From NCBI GenBank assembly GCA_030065815.1, contig JASJCU010000005.1:1-51172 (forward strand): a DNA stretch of 51,172 nucleotides. The letters are read 5' to 3'. The notes beneath the pieces are model-generated. The model had not been told where the DNA came from. It was given only the letters and a program-made list of their open reading frames with translations, and ran no database searches. This document shows positions 29,872 to 37,572 of the stretch, one piece after another; the stretch's first letter is position 1, and the number at the start of each line of letters is the position of its first letter. Position numbers and translations under genes: made by a program. This DNA is from Gammaproteobacteria bacterium (GTDB lineage: Bacteria > Pseudomonadota > Gammaproteobacteria > Chromatiales > Chromatiaceae).

Positions 29872-31047
29872 GTGGTCGACCTGCTCGCGGTGCAGCCGCT
29901 CGACCGCGAGGTCATGGAAGACATCGGCCTGAGCTGGCATACCGACCGCGACGGCAGCAGCTACATCGACAGCCAGCTGGTCCGGGTCAGCGAGGCCGAG
30001 GCCGAGGCCTACTACACGGCGGCCAACGCGCTGTACGACATGTACGTCGAGGCCGCCCAGCGCGTCATCGACGAGCAGCTGTACGTCGAGCTTGGCATTC
30101 CGGCGAACCTGGTCAAGCAGATCGAAGACAGCTGGGACAATGACGACCTGCACCTGTATGGCCGCTTCGACCTCGCCGGCGGCCTCGACGGCCTGCCGAT
30201 CAAGCTGATCGAGTTCAACGCCGACACGCCGACCAGCCTGTACGAGACCGCCATCGTGCAGTGGGCCCTGCTCAAGGCCAACGCCATGGACGAGTCGCGT
30301 CAGTTCAACAACCTGCACGAGATGCTGAAGGAGAACTACCACCGCCTGGTCACCGGCGACGACCCGCCGACGGCGTTCGCGGCGCGCTACGCACAGCAAA
30401 AGCTGCTGTTCTCCAGCGCCAGCGGTCTGCCGGAGGACGAGCAGACCGTCCGCTACCTGCAGCATGTCGCCCACGAGGCCGGCTGGTACACCGATTTCTG
30501 CTACCTGCACGAGGCCGGGTTCAGCGACGACGGGGTCTTCAACAAGGACGCACAACTCGCCGACTTCTGGTTCAAGCTGTTTCCGTGGGAGGACATCGCC
30601 GCCGACGAACTCGAGCTGACGCGCCTGCTCGGCCGCGTCGCGTCCGGCGGCCGGACGCGCATCATCAACCCGGCCTACACGCTGTTGTTCCAGAGCAAGG
30701 GCATCATGAAGGTGCTCTACGACCTGTACCCGGACTCGCCGTACCTGCTGCCCACCGACTTCGCACCGCTGGACGGCGTCGAACAGGTCCACAAGAAGCT
30801 GTTCGGCCGCGAGGGCGCCAACCTGCAGCTGCTCGGGCGCGACGGCAGCGTGCTGTCGCAGACCGACGGACCGTACGCCCACCACAAGGGCGTCTACCAG
30901 GAACGCGCGCGCTTCGCCCAGGATGCCGGCGGCGACAACTACCAGGCCGGCGTGTTCTACGTCTGGGAGGCCTGCGGACTGGGCTTTCGCCGCGGCGGCG
31001 CCATCCTCGACGACATGAGCAAGTTCGTCGGCCACGTCGTCGTCTGA
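29872..31047 (+). CDS. Glutathionylspermidine synthase-like ATP-grasp protein (YgiC family)
   Basis: A 391-residue member of the glutathionylspermidine synthase pre-ATP-grasp family. It shows ALYDMYVEAAQRVID, YGRFDLAGGLDGLPIKLIEF, EFNADTPTSLYETAIVQWAL and a C-terminal nucleotide-binding part ending GVYQERARFAQDAGGDNYQA and VWEACGLGFRRGG. It starts with GTG 3 nt after the lipoprotein stop. Family members lacking the amidase domain, such as E. coli YgiC, are ligases of uncertain substrate, so glutathionylspermidine synthesis itself is not established here. Confidence 0.88.
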   Translation: MVDLLAVQPLDREVMEDIGLSWHTDRDGSSYIDSQLVRVSEAEAEAYYTAANALYDMYVEAAQRVIDEQLYVELGIPANLVKQIEDSWDNDDLHLYGRFDLAGGLDGLPIKLIEFNADTPTSLYETAIVQWALLKANAMDESRQFNNLHEMLKENYHRLVTGDDPPTAFAARYAQQKLLFSSASGLPEDEQTVRYLQHVAHEAGWYTDFCYLHEAGFSDDGVFNKDAQLADFWFKLFPWEDIAADELELTRLLGRVASGGRTRIINPAYTLLFQSKGIMKVLYDLYPDSPYLLPTDFAPLDGVEQVHKKLFGREGANLQLLGRDGSVLSQTDGPYAHHKGVYQERARFAQDAGGDNYQAGVFYVWEACGLGFRRGGAILDDMSKFVGHVVV

Positions 31048-31527
31048 CCGCGGCTGCGGGTCAGCAGCCCTACCGGCGGGCCGACTCGCTCGGGTAGTGT
31101 CTGTCGGCCGCGCCGCCAGCCAGCCGCGCACCCCTGCGTCGGCATCGACCACCGGAATGGCCAAACCGGCACGCGCGCGGTAGCGACGACGCAGCCGCCG
31201 TCGATCGACGGCGCGCCCGGCGGCCGTGCAGCGGCGAGCGCGGTGAAGGCCTTCGCACCCGGCTCTGCAACCCGCGCATCGAGTCCGGCCCGCGTCGCCG
31301 CGTGCGTAGACCACCACGCGGTGAGCGACGACCCGGCGTCGTCGGCGCTCAGCCAGCGTGGATCGCTTTGGCCCTGCCATGCTCGATGCGGCGAATCGAC
31401 GGGACCACGACCGCCGCGGTCAATCCGCGCACGCCTGCATCAGGTCAAGCAATCGGCAATTCCTTGTACGGGCACGGGTCGCGTCTGGACTAACCTCAAC
31501 TCAGTAGTGCGGCACCCTGGTATCAGC
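31048..31527. other. Gap between the YgiC-like gene and the hydrogenase operon
   Basis: No supported gene is present in this 480-nt stretch. On the minus strand one frame between about 31130 and 31330 has protein-like composition (for example GLDARVAEPGAKAFTALAAA), but it has no plausible start and would need a frameshift near 31170 to continue (GLAIPVVDADAGVRGWLA). This might be the remains of a decayed gene. The 3' part contains a dyad (31446-31466) upstream of the hydrogenase. Confidence 0.35.
31446..31466. promoter_or_regulatory. Dyad upstream of the hydrogenase operon
   Basis: CAAGCAAT and ATTCCTTG are inverted around a 5-nt spacer, with 7 of 8 positions matching. It lies about 60 nt upstream of the first hydrogenase gene and could be an operator. 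The regulator is unknown, and it may be chance. Confidence 0.3.
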
Positions 31528-32640
31528 ATGAACAGCAGCAGCTTCCTGCCCCGCGACGCATTGCAATCGCTGATCGACGTCTTGCAGGATCGTGGCTACC
31601 GGACGATCGGCCCGCGCGCTCAGGACGGTGCGATCCAGTACCTGGACATCGACGACGTCGCGCAGCTGCCCGCCGGGACCGGCGACCATCAGTCGCCCGG
31701 CCGCTACCGCCTGCACGACGGCACGTCGCCGCGCCTGTTTGCGTGGGCCAACGGCCCTCAGGCGCTCAAGCCCTGGCTGTTCCATGCGCGCGAGACGCTG
31801 TGGTGCTCGACCCGTGGCGCCGACGGCCGGCTGAGCTTCGCCGCAGCGCCGGTCGACGAGCGGCCGCTGGCGGTCATCGGCGCGCGCGCCTGCGACCTTG
31901 CCGCCTGTCACCTGCAGGACCGGCATTTCGTCGATGGCATGACCGACCCGGCCTACGCGGCGCGCCGCCGCGGGCTGTTCACGGTCGCGGTGCACTGTAC
32001 CCAGCCGGCGGAGACCTGCTTCTGCGCGTCGACCGGCGATGGCCCGCGCGCCGGCGAAGGATTCGACCTCGCGCTCAGCGAACTCGACGACGGTTTCGTC
32101 GTCGTCGCCGGCAGCGCCGTTGGGCAGACGGTGGCCGACGCGCTGCCGACACGGACCGCGAGTCGCGAACAGCTCGCGCAGGCCGATGCCGAGATCGCCG
32201 GCGCCGCCGCGCGGCAGACGCGCCACCTGCCGTCGCGCGACCTGCGCGCGGCGCTGTTCGCGCGGCTCGAGCACGCGCGCTGGGACGACGTCGCCGGCCG
32301 CTGCCTGGCCTGCGGCAACTGCACCAGCGTCTGCCCAACCTGCTTCTGTCATGCCGAGCAGGACGTGCCGAGCCTCGACGGCACCAGCAGCGAACACGTC
32401 CGCGAATGGGATTCGTGTTTCAGCGAGGGCCACGGCTACCTGCACGGTTTCCAGATCCGGCCCGAGATCCGCCATCGCTTCCGCCAGTGGATGACCCACA
32501 AGCTCGGCAGCTGGCACGAGCAGTACGGGCGCAGCGGCTGTGTCGGCTGCGGCCGCTGTATCACCTGGTGTCCGGTCGGCATCGACATCACCGTCGAAGC
32601 ACAGGCGATCTGTGGCGACGCCGACGGAGGCAATGCATGA
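31528..32640 (+). CDS. hydB: Group 3b NiFe hydrogenase (sulfhydrogenase) beta, iron-sulfur subunit
   Basis: A 370-residue electron-transfer subunit. The C-terminal third holds two 4Fe-4S motifs, CLACGNCTSVCP and CVGCGRCITWCP, plus conserved FCHAEQD and EWDSCFSEGHGYLHG segments. The N-terminal domain (about 1-230) matches the HydB family (IGARACDLAACHLQDRHFVD, VHCTQPAETCFC). Group 3b enzymes couple cytosolic H2 oxidation or evolution to NADP(H) and can reduce sulfur in some archaea. The ATG at 31528 gives the family length; the longer upstream frame is not protein-like. It overlaps the next gene by 4 nt. Confidence 0.94.
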   Translation: MNSSSFLPRDALQSLIDVLQDRGYRTIGPRAQDGAIQYLDIDDVAQLPAGTGDHQSPGRYRLHDGTSPRLFAWANGPQALKPWLFHARETLWCSTRGADGRLSFAAAPVDERPLAVIGARACDLAACHLQDRHFVDGMTDPAYAARRRGLFTVAVHCTQPAETCFCASTGDGPRAGEGFDLALSELDDGFVVVAGSAVGQTVADALPTRTASREQLAQADAEIAGAAARQTRHLPSRDLRAALFARLEHARWDDVAGRCLACGNCTSVCPTCFCHAEQDVPSLDGTSSEHVREWDSCFSEGHGYLHGFQIRPEIRHRFRQWMTHKLGSWHEQYGRSGCVGCGRCITWCPVGIDITVEAQAICGDADGGNA

Positions 32641-33458
32641 ACCCGTACCTGCCGCGTCAGGCCGAGGTCGTGTCGCGCACCGTCGAGTCCGGCGACACCT
32701 TCAGCCTGGGTCTGCGCCTGACCGACGGCGAGCCCTACGACTTCGCGCCCGGGCAGTTCAACATGCTGTACCTGCACGGCTGCGGCGAGGTGCCGATCTC
32801 GGTGGTCGCCGACGACCCGGACAGCGATATCCTGACCCACACCGTGCGTGCCGTCGGGCGGATCACGCGCGGCCTCGAACAGCTCCAAGTCGGTGACCGC
32901 ATCGGCCTGCGCGGGCCGTATGGCCGCGGCTGGCCGATGACGCAAGCCGAGGGGCGTGACGTGGTGGTCGTGACCGGCGGTCTCGGCTGTGCACCGTCGG
33001 TCTCGATCATCCATCACATACTCGGCCACCGCGGGGGCTACGGCCACCTGAGCATCCTGCAGGGCGTCAAGCACACCGACGACCTGATCTGGCGCGCGCA
33101 GTACGACGCCTGGGCGCAGCTGCCCGACGTCGACGTGCTGCTCGCCGCCGACGTCGCCGAACCGGGCTGGCATGGCCACGTCGGCCTGGTCACGGCGCTG
33201 TTCGATCAACTGCGCCTGGAGCCGGCGCGCACGATCGCGATGCTGTGCGGCCCCGAGGTCATGATGCGGGCCGCAGCCGACGGCCTGCACGCGATCGGGC
33301 TCGCCGAAGACCGCATCTACCTGAGCATGGAGCGCAACATGCAATGCGCGGTCGGCCACTGCGGCCACTGCCAGCTCGGCGGCTCATTCGTCTGCAAGGA
33401 CGGGCCGGTGTTTGCGTGGCCGGAGATCCGGCCGCTGCTCGGCACACGGGGTTACTGA
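32637..33458 (+). CDS. hydG: Group 3b NiFe hydrogenase gamma, FAD/NAD(P)-binding subunit
   Basis: A 273-residue ferredoxin-NADP reductase-like subunit. An FAD-binding barrel (about 1-100, FAPGQFNMLYLHG, RGPYGRGWPM) precedes the NAD(P) domain (VVVVTGGLGCAPSVSIIHHI). The C-terminal Cys cluster MERNMQCAVGHCGHCQLGG then SFVCKDG is the [2Fe-2S] site of the PyrK type. This subunit passes electrons between H2 and NADP(H). The start ATG at 32637 overlaps hydB by 4 nt, and the stop is 1 nt before the next ATG. Confidence 0.94.
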   Translation: MNPYLPRQAEVVSRTVESGDTFSLGLRLTDGEPYDFAPGQFNMLYLHGCGEVPISVVADDPDSDILTHTVRAVGRITRGLEQLQVGDRIGLRGPYGRGWPMTQAEGRDVVVVTGGLGCAPSVSIIHHILGHRGGYGHLSILQGVKHTDDLIWRAQYDAWAQLPDVDVLLAADVAEPGWHGHVGLVTALFDQLRLEPARTIAMLCGPEVMMRAAADGLHAIGLAEDRIYLSMERNMQCAVGHCGHCQLGGSFVCKDGPVFAWPEIRPLLGTRGY

Positions 33459-33459
33459 C

Positions 33460-34251
33460 ATGACGCGACCGACGATCGCCGTGCACAAGTTCTCGTCGTG
33501 CGACGGCTGCCAGCTGGCGTTCCTGAACGCCGGCGAGGACCTGCTCGAGCTCGCCGGCCTGGTCGACATCCGGCACTTCCTCGAGGCCGGCGTCGCCGAC
33601 GAGGACGCCGGCGTCGACATCGCGTTCGTCGAAGGCAGCATCTCGACCGCCGAGGAGGTCGAGCGCATCCGGCGCGTACGCGCCAACAGCGGCATGGTCG
33701 TCACGCTCGGCGCCTGCGCGACCGCCGGCGGCCTGCAGGCGCTGCGCAACCTCGACGGCCGCAACGACGCGTGGAAGCAGGCCGTCTACGCGCAGCCCGA
33801 ATTCATCGGCACGCTCGAGCACGCCGAACCCGTCGCCGCGCACATCGACGTCGACTTCGCGCTGTGGGGCTGCCCGGTCAACGGCCGCCAGGTGCTGGCC
33901 GCGGTGCGTCAGCTCTTGTTCGGCGTCACCCCGCTCGACCCGCGCGACAAGCTGTGCCATGAGTGCAAGCGCCAGCACGCCGTGTGCGTGATGGTCGCCG
34001 ACGGCAGGCCGTGCATGGGCCCGGTCACCCGCACCGGCTGCGGCGCGCTGTGTCCGCGCTTCGGCCGCGATTGCTACGCGTGCTTCGGCCCCGCCGAGAA
34101 CGCCAACACGGCCGCGATGGGCGCGCGGCTCGACGGCCTCGGCCTGCCGCCGGCCGATATCGCGCGGCGCTTTCTGTTCATCAACAGCCACGCCCCCGGA
34201 TTCCTCGAGGCCGGGCGCAAGCACTACCGGAGCGATTTCGGCGATGACTGA
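33460..34251 (+). CDS. hydD: Group 3b NiFe hydrogenase delta, small subunit
   Basis: A 263-residue small subunit carrying the Fe-S chain to the NiFe site. It opens with the proximal cluster motif SSCDGCQLAFLN (Cys near 13 and 16), followed by EGSISTAEEVERI, LGACATAGGLQAL and WGCPVNGRQVL. A Cys-rich C-terminal region (CHECKRQHAVC, CMGPVTRTGCGALCPRFGRD, CYACFGPAENAN) holds the other clusters. There is no Tat signal, consistent with a cytoplasmic enzyme. The frame is open earlier, but MTRPTIAVHKFSS is the family start. It overlaps hydA by 8 nt. Confidence 0.95.
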   Translation: MTRPTIAVHKFSSCDGCQLAFLNAGEDLLELAGLVDIRHFLEAGVADEDAGVDIAFVEGSISTAEEVERIRRVRANSGMVVTLGACATAGGLQALRNLDGRNDAWKQAVYAQPEFIGTLEHAEPVAAHIDVDFALWGCPVNGRQVLAAVRQLLFGVTPLDPRDKLCHECKRQHAVCVMVADGRPCMGPVTRTGCGALCPRFGRDCYACFGPAENANTAAMGARLDGLGLPPADIARRFLFINSHAPGFLEAGRKHYRSDFGDD

Positions 34252-35539
34252 ACGCAAAGTCAGCATCCATGTCCCGGCGTTGACCCGGGTCGAGGGCGAA
34301 GGCTCGCTGCGCCTGCGCATCGAGCACGGCGAGATCGAGGAACTGGCGCTGACGATCTTCGAACCGCCGCGCTACTTCGAGAAGTTCCTCGAAGGGCGCC
34401 GGCACCACGAGGTCATCGACACCGTCGCGCGCATCTGCGGCATCTGCCCGATCGCCTACCAGATGAGCGCGGCACAGGCGCTCGAGAACGCGTTCGGCAT
34501 GACGCCGAGCGACTGGGTGCGCGATATGCGCCGGGTGTTCTACTGCGGCGAGTGGCTGCAGAGCCATGCGCTGCACGTCCATCTGCTCGCGGCACCGGAT
34601 TTCCTCGGCTTCGACAGCGTCGTCGGCATGGCCGAGAAGTACCCGGACGAGGTCAGACGCGGCCTGCGCCTGCAGGGACTCGGCAACCGGCTGATCGGCC
34701 TGCTCGGTGCGCGCTCGGTGCACCCGGTCGGCGCGCGCGTCGGCGGCTTCCACCGTGCACCGTCGCTGGCCGAGGTCGACGCGATGCTCGACAAGCTGCG
34801 CGGCGCGCTGCCGGATGCCGAATCGCTGATCGCGTGGGCGGCGTCGCTGCCGATGCCCGACGACCCCCAGGATTTCGTCAGCGTGGCGCTGCGCCACCCG
34901 ACCGACTACCCGATGACCGAGGGCCGCATCGTCGCCGACAACGGCCTCGACATCGATGTCGCCGACTACGAATCGCGCTTCGTCGAGGAACATCGCGCGC
35001 AGTCGACGGCGCTGTTCTCGCTGCTCGACGGCCAGCCCTACCTGGTCGGCCCGTTGCCACGCCTGAACCTGAACCTCGACCGCCTGCCGGCCAGCAGTCG
35101 CGCGCTGCTCGACGCGACCGGCGTGCGCTTCCCGAGCGACAACATGTTCCACAGCCTGCTGGCGCGCACGATCGAGATCCACGTCGCGCTGGTCGAGGCG
35201 ATCCGCCTGCTCGAGGACTACCGGGTACCCGACAGCCCCTATGCCGAGCCGACGGTCATGGCCGGCAGCGGCTGCGGCGCGACCGAGGCGCCACGCGGCC
35301 TGTTGTGGCATCGCTACGTCGTCGACGCGGCCGGCATCGTCCGCGGTGCGCGCATCGTGCCGCCGACCAGCCAGAACCAGGCACGCATCGAGGTCGACCT
35401 GCGCCGCAGCCTGCTGGCGTTCGGTCTCGACCACGCCGACGACGCGCTGCGCCTGCGCGCCGAGACCGTGATCCGCAACTACGATCCGTGCATCTCGTGC
35501 GCGACCCATTTCCTCCGGCTAGACGTCGAGCGCCGGTGA
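34244..35539 (+). CDS. hydA: Group 3b NiFe hydrogenase alpha, catalytic large subunit
   Basis: A 431-residue catalytic subunit that ligates the NiFe(CN)2CO site through four Cys. The N-terminal pair is in RICGICP (Cys65, Cys68) and the C-terminal pair in DPCISCATH (Cys416, Cys419, His422). The nine residues after His422 (FLRLDVERR) are the tail that a maturation protease removes after nickel insertion. LTRVEGEG near the N-terminus and the absence of a signal fit group 3 cytosolic enzymes. It overlaps hydD by 8 nt and the protease gene by 4 nt. The hyp accessory genes are not in the window. Confidence 0.96.
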   Translation: MTERKVSIHVPALTRVEGEGSLRLRIEHGEIEELALTIFEPPRYFEKFLEGRRHHEVIDTVARICGICPIAYQMSAAQALENAFGMTPSDWVRDMRRVFYCGEWLQSHALHVHLLAAPDFLGFDSVVGMAEKYPDEVRRGLRLQGLGNRLIGLLGARSVHPVGARVGGFHRAPSLAEVDAMLDKLRGALPDAESLIAWAASLPMPDDPQDFVSVALRHPTDYPMTEGRIVADNGLDIDVADYESRFVEEHRAQSTALFSLLDGQPYLVGPLPRLNLNLDRLPASSRALLDATGVRFPSDNMFHSLLARTIEIHVALVEAIRLLEDYRVPDSPYAEPTVMAGSGCGATEAPRGLLWHRYVVDAAGIVRGARIVPPTSQNQARIEVDLRRSLLAFGLDHADDALRLRAETVIRNYDPCISCATHFLRLDVERR

Positions 35540-35976
35540 TCCGGGTGATCGGACTCGGCTCGCCGTTCGGCGACGATCAGGCCGGCTGGTGGGTCGCCGA
35601 CAGGCTGCGCGAACAGAACCTCTCGGGTATCGACATCGTCACGCTGGACCGCCCCGGCGCCGCGCTGATCGACTGGTTTCGCGACTGCAACCACGTGATC
35701 CTGATCGACGCGCTGGTCGACGGCGGTGACGCCGGGCGCGTCGTCGCGCTGGACCCCGACCTGCTGCCGGGTCAGCGCCCGCTGACCAGCCACCAGCTCG
35801 CGATCAGCGAGACGCTGGCGCTGGCCGAGGCCCTGGACTGCCGGCCCGCCTGTGTCGAGATTTATGGCGTCACGATACAGACAAGCGACCAGGTCCACGC
35901 CGAGGTCAGGCATGCCGCGGAACGGCTCGGCGCTCGGCTCAGCGCCCGTTTGGGGAGCGTGCGAAGCGTCGGATAG
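35536..35976 (+). CDS. Hydrogenase maturation protease
   Basis: A 146-residue M52-family endopeptidase, expected to trim the C-terminal tail of HydA after nickel insertion. It has the typical start VIRVIGLGSPFGDDQAGWWV with the Asp pair that binds Ni, VILIDALVDGG and LTSHQLAISETLALAEAL. The start is GTG at 35536, overlapping the hydA stop by 4 nt (GTGA), so translation is coupled. It is the last gene of the hydrogenase operon. Confidence 0.92.
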   Translation: MIRVIGLGSPFGDDQAGWWVADRLREQNLSGIDIVTLDRPGAALIDWFRDCNHVILIDALVDGGDAGRVVALDPDLLPGQRPLTSHQLAISETLALAEALDCRPACVEIYGVTIQTSDQVHAEVRHAAERLGARLSARLGSVRSVG

Positions 35977-36082
35977 CCCGTTCCGAAGGGCCCGAAGGGC
36001 GCTGCCCTCAGGCATCGCAACGTCACACGACTCGACGCCTTATTGCTCTAAATCATAATTCATCGTTCCCTAATACAGTTAT

Positions 36083-36105
36083 ATTTGTCGTTCGAGACGA
36101 CAAAT
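36083..36105. promoter_or_regulatory. Perfect palindrome upstream of the cytochrome gene
   Basis: ATTTGTCGT and ACGACAAAT are exact inverted arms (9 bp) around the 5-nt spacer TCGAG, 63 nt upstream of the dihaem cytochrome ATG and right after AT-rich promoter-like sequence (TTATAT). It has no T-run of a terminator and the arms suit a dimeric repressor or activator. No regulator gene is adjacent. Confidence 0.55.
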
Positions 36106-36167
36106 CTCCCACCTTACCGGCAGCACCGTGGGCAGACCCCAAACAACACGCGAACGAGGGTTTCAGC

Positions 36168-37277
36168 ATGTACAAGAAGATGGTGGCCGTGGCGTTCCTG
36201 CTCGCCGTCAGCCTGCCGGGCTGGTCCGCGGACATGGCGAACGGCCAACGGATCAACAAGAGCTGCGCACTGTGTCACGGTGCACACGGCCAGGGCGCGT
36301 CCGGCAAGCTGTCGCCGCGCATCGCCGGCCTGCCCAAGGAATACATCATCAAGACCATGAAGGACTACGTCGAAGGCCGCCGCGTCTACCCGCTGATGGT
36401 ACGCACCTCGCAGATCGACAAGTTCACCGAACGCGATTTCGAAGACGTCGCCACCTACCTGGCGTCGCTCGACCTCAGCTCCGACGCGATGTTCGACATC
36501 CAGGCAAGCTTCGGTGACGCCGCGGCCGGCAGGAAGATCTACAAGAGCGACTGCCGGACCTGCCACAACAAGGACGGCTACGGCAGGCCGAGGAAAGAGG
36601 CCCCGCCGCTGGCCGGCCAGCACGCCGCGTACCTGTACACGACGATGCGCGGCTTCGCCGAAGGCCATCGCGTGCACGCCAACGACGACGAAGACGACAC
36701 CTTCGAAGACTACAAGGACAACGACTTCATCAACCTCACGGCCTACCTGGCGACACTCGATGATGCGCGCATCGTCGAGGGTTACGCGTTCGAGGCACCT
36801 GTCTATCGCGCGAGCCTGGCGCGCAAACCGCAGACCGAACTCGACGACAGCATCCAGATCACCGACATCAAGCAGACGGTCGTGCGCATGGCCCTGGAGG
36901 ACGGCGTGACGACCGACATGGCCGAGGAGGCGATGATCGCGAAGGCCGAAGAGATCGGCCTGAAGAAGGTCGCACAACAAAAGGTGTCGAAGTTCCTCGC
37001 CCGCCAGGACGTGAAGATGCCGCACCTGTCGATCTTCCAGTTCTGTAACCCGCTGGACGCCCGCCTGATGGTGATGGCCGACCCGGTGTTCTCGAGCTAC
37101 ATGCCGTGCCGTATCTCGATGGTCGAGGACGCCAACGGCAAGCTGTGGCTGATGATGCTCAACCTCGATATGCTCATCAACAGCAAGCTGCTGCCCAACG
37201 AGGTGGTCGAGACCGCCATCCGCGTCAACCAGCAGATGCTCGACGTCATGACCGCGGGCGCGGCCGGCAAGACCTGA
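36168..37277 (+). CDS. Secreted dihaem cytochrome c with C-terminal DUF302 domain
   Basis: A 369-residue periplasmic protein. A signal peptide (about 1-20, ending GWSA) precedes two c-type domains. The haem motifs are CALCH (Cys33, Cys36, His37) and CRTCH (Cys129, Cys132, His133), as in cytochrome c4. The first domain has PLMVRT for a Met axial ligand; the second lacks an obvious equivalent Met. Residues about 235-360 form a DUF302 domain (FQFCNPLDARLMVMADPVFS, YMPCRISMVEDANGKLWLMM, NLDMLI). DUF302 proteins are frequent in sulfur-oxidising bacteria but their role is poorly known. The gene lies downstream of the hydrogenase operon, separated by a palindrome, so it is probably an independent unit. 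Confidence 0.92.
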   Translation: MYKKMVAVAFLLAVSLPGWSADMANGQRINKSCALCHGAHGQGASGKLSPRIAGLPKEYIIKTMKDYVEGRRVYPLMVRTSQIDKFTERDFEDVATYLASLDLSSDAMFDIQASFGDAAAGRKIYKSDCRTCHNKDGYGRPRKEAPPLAGQHAAYLYTTMRGFAEGHRVHANDDEDDTFEDYKDNDFINLTAYLATLDDARIVEGYAFEAPVYRASLARKPQTELDDSIQITDIKQTVVRMALEDGVTTDMAEEAMIAKAEEIGLKKVAQQKVSKFLARQDVKMPHLSIFQFCNPLDARLMVMADPVFSSYMPCRISMVEDANGKLWLMMLNLDMLINSKLLPNEVVETAIRVNQQMLDVMTAGAAGKT

Positions 37278-37572
37278 GCAGTCGCGCGGCGTTCACGCGC
37301 CGCGCGCCGGGCGACCGCGATCACGTGGCCCCGGGCCGGGCCGCCGACCGCAGCGTCGGCGGCGCACCGGCGACTGTCTTTCCACTGGGTAATGCGTGAC
37401 GCCGTGGATCAGCGGTATCCGTAATCGGGGAGCGGCACGATCCGCGCTTCGGCGGGCAGCGCGGCCGAAGCGCGCTCGCCGCGAACGGCGCGCCTTGATC
37501 GCACCGGCGGAGCGCTTCGCTGACCACGGACACCGGGCCCGCCGACCGCGGTGTGTCCCGACGACAGCGCCG
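37278..37572. other. Convergent intergenic region with GC hairpin
   Basis: No gene is supported between the cytochrome stop and the end of the minus-strand ATPase. A GC-rich hairpin (about 37282-37305, CGCGCGGCG with CGCCGCGCG) follows the cytochrome but has no T-run, so it could at most be a weak transcript end. Confidence 0.4.
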
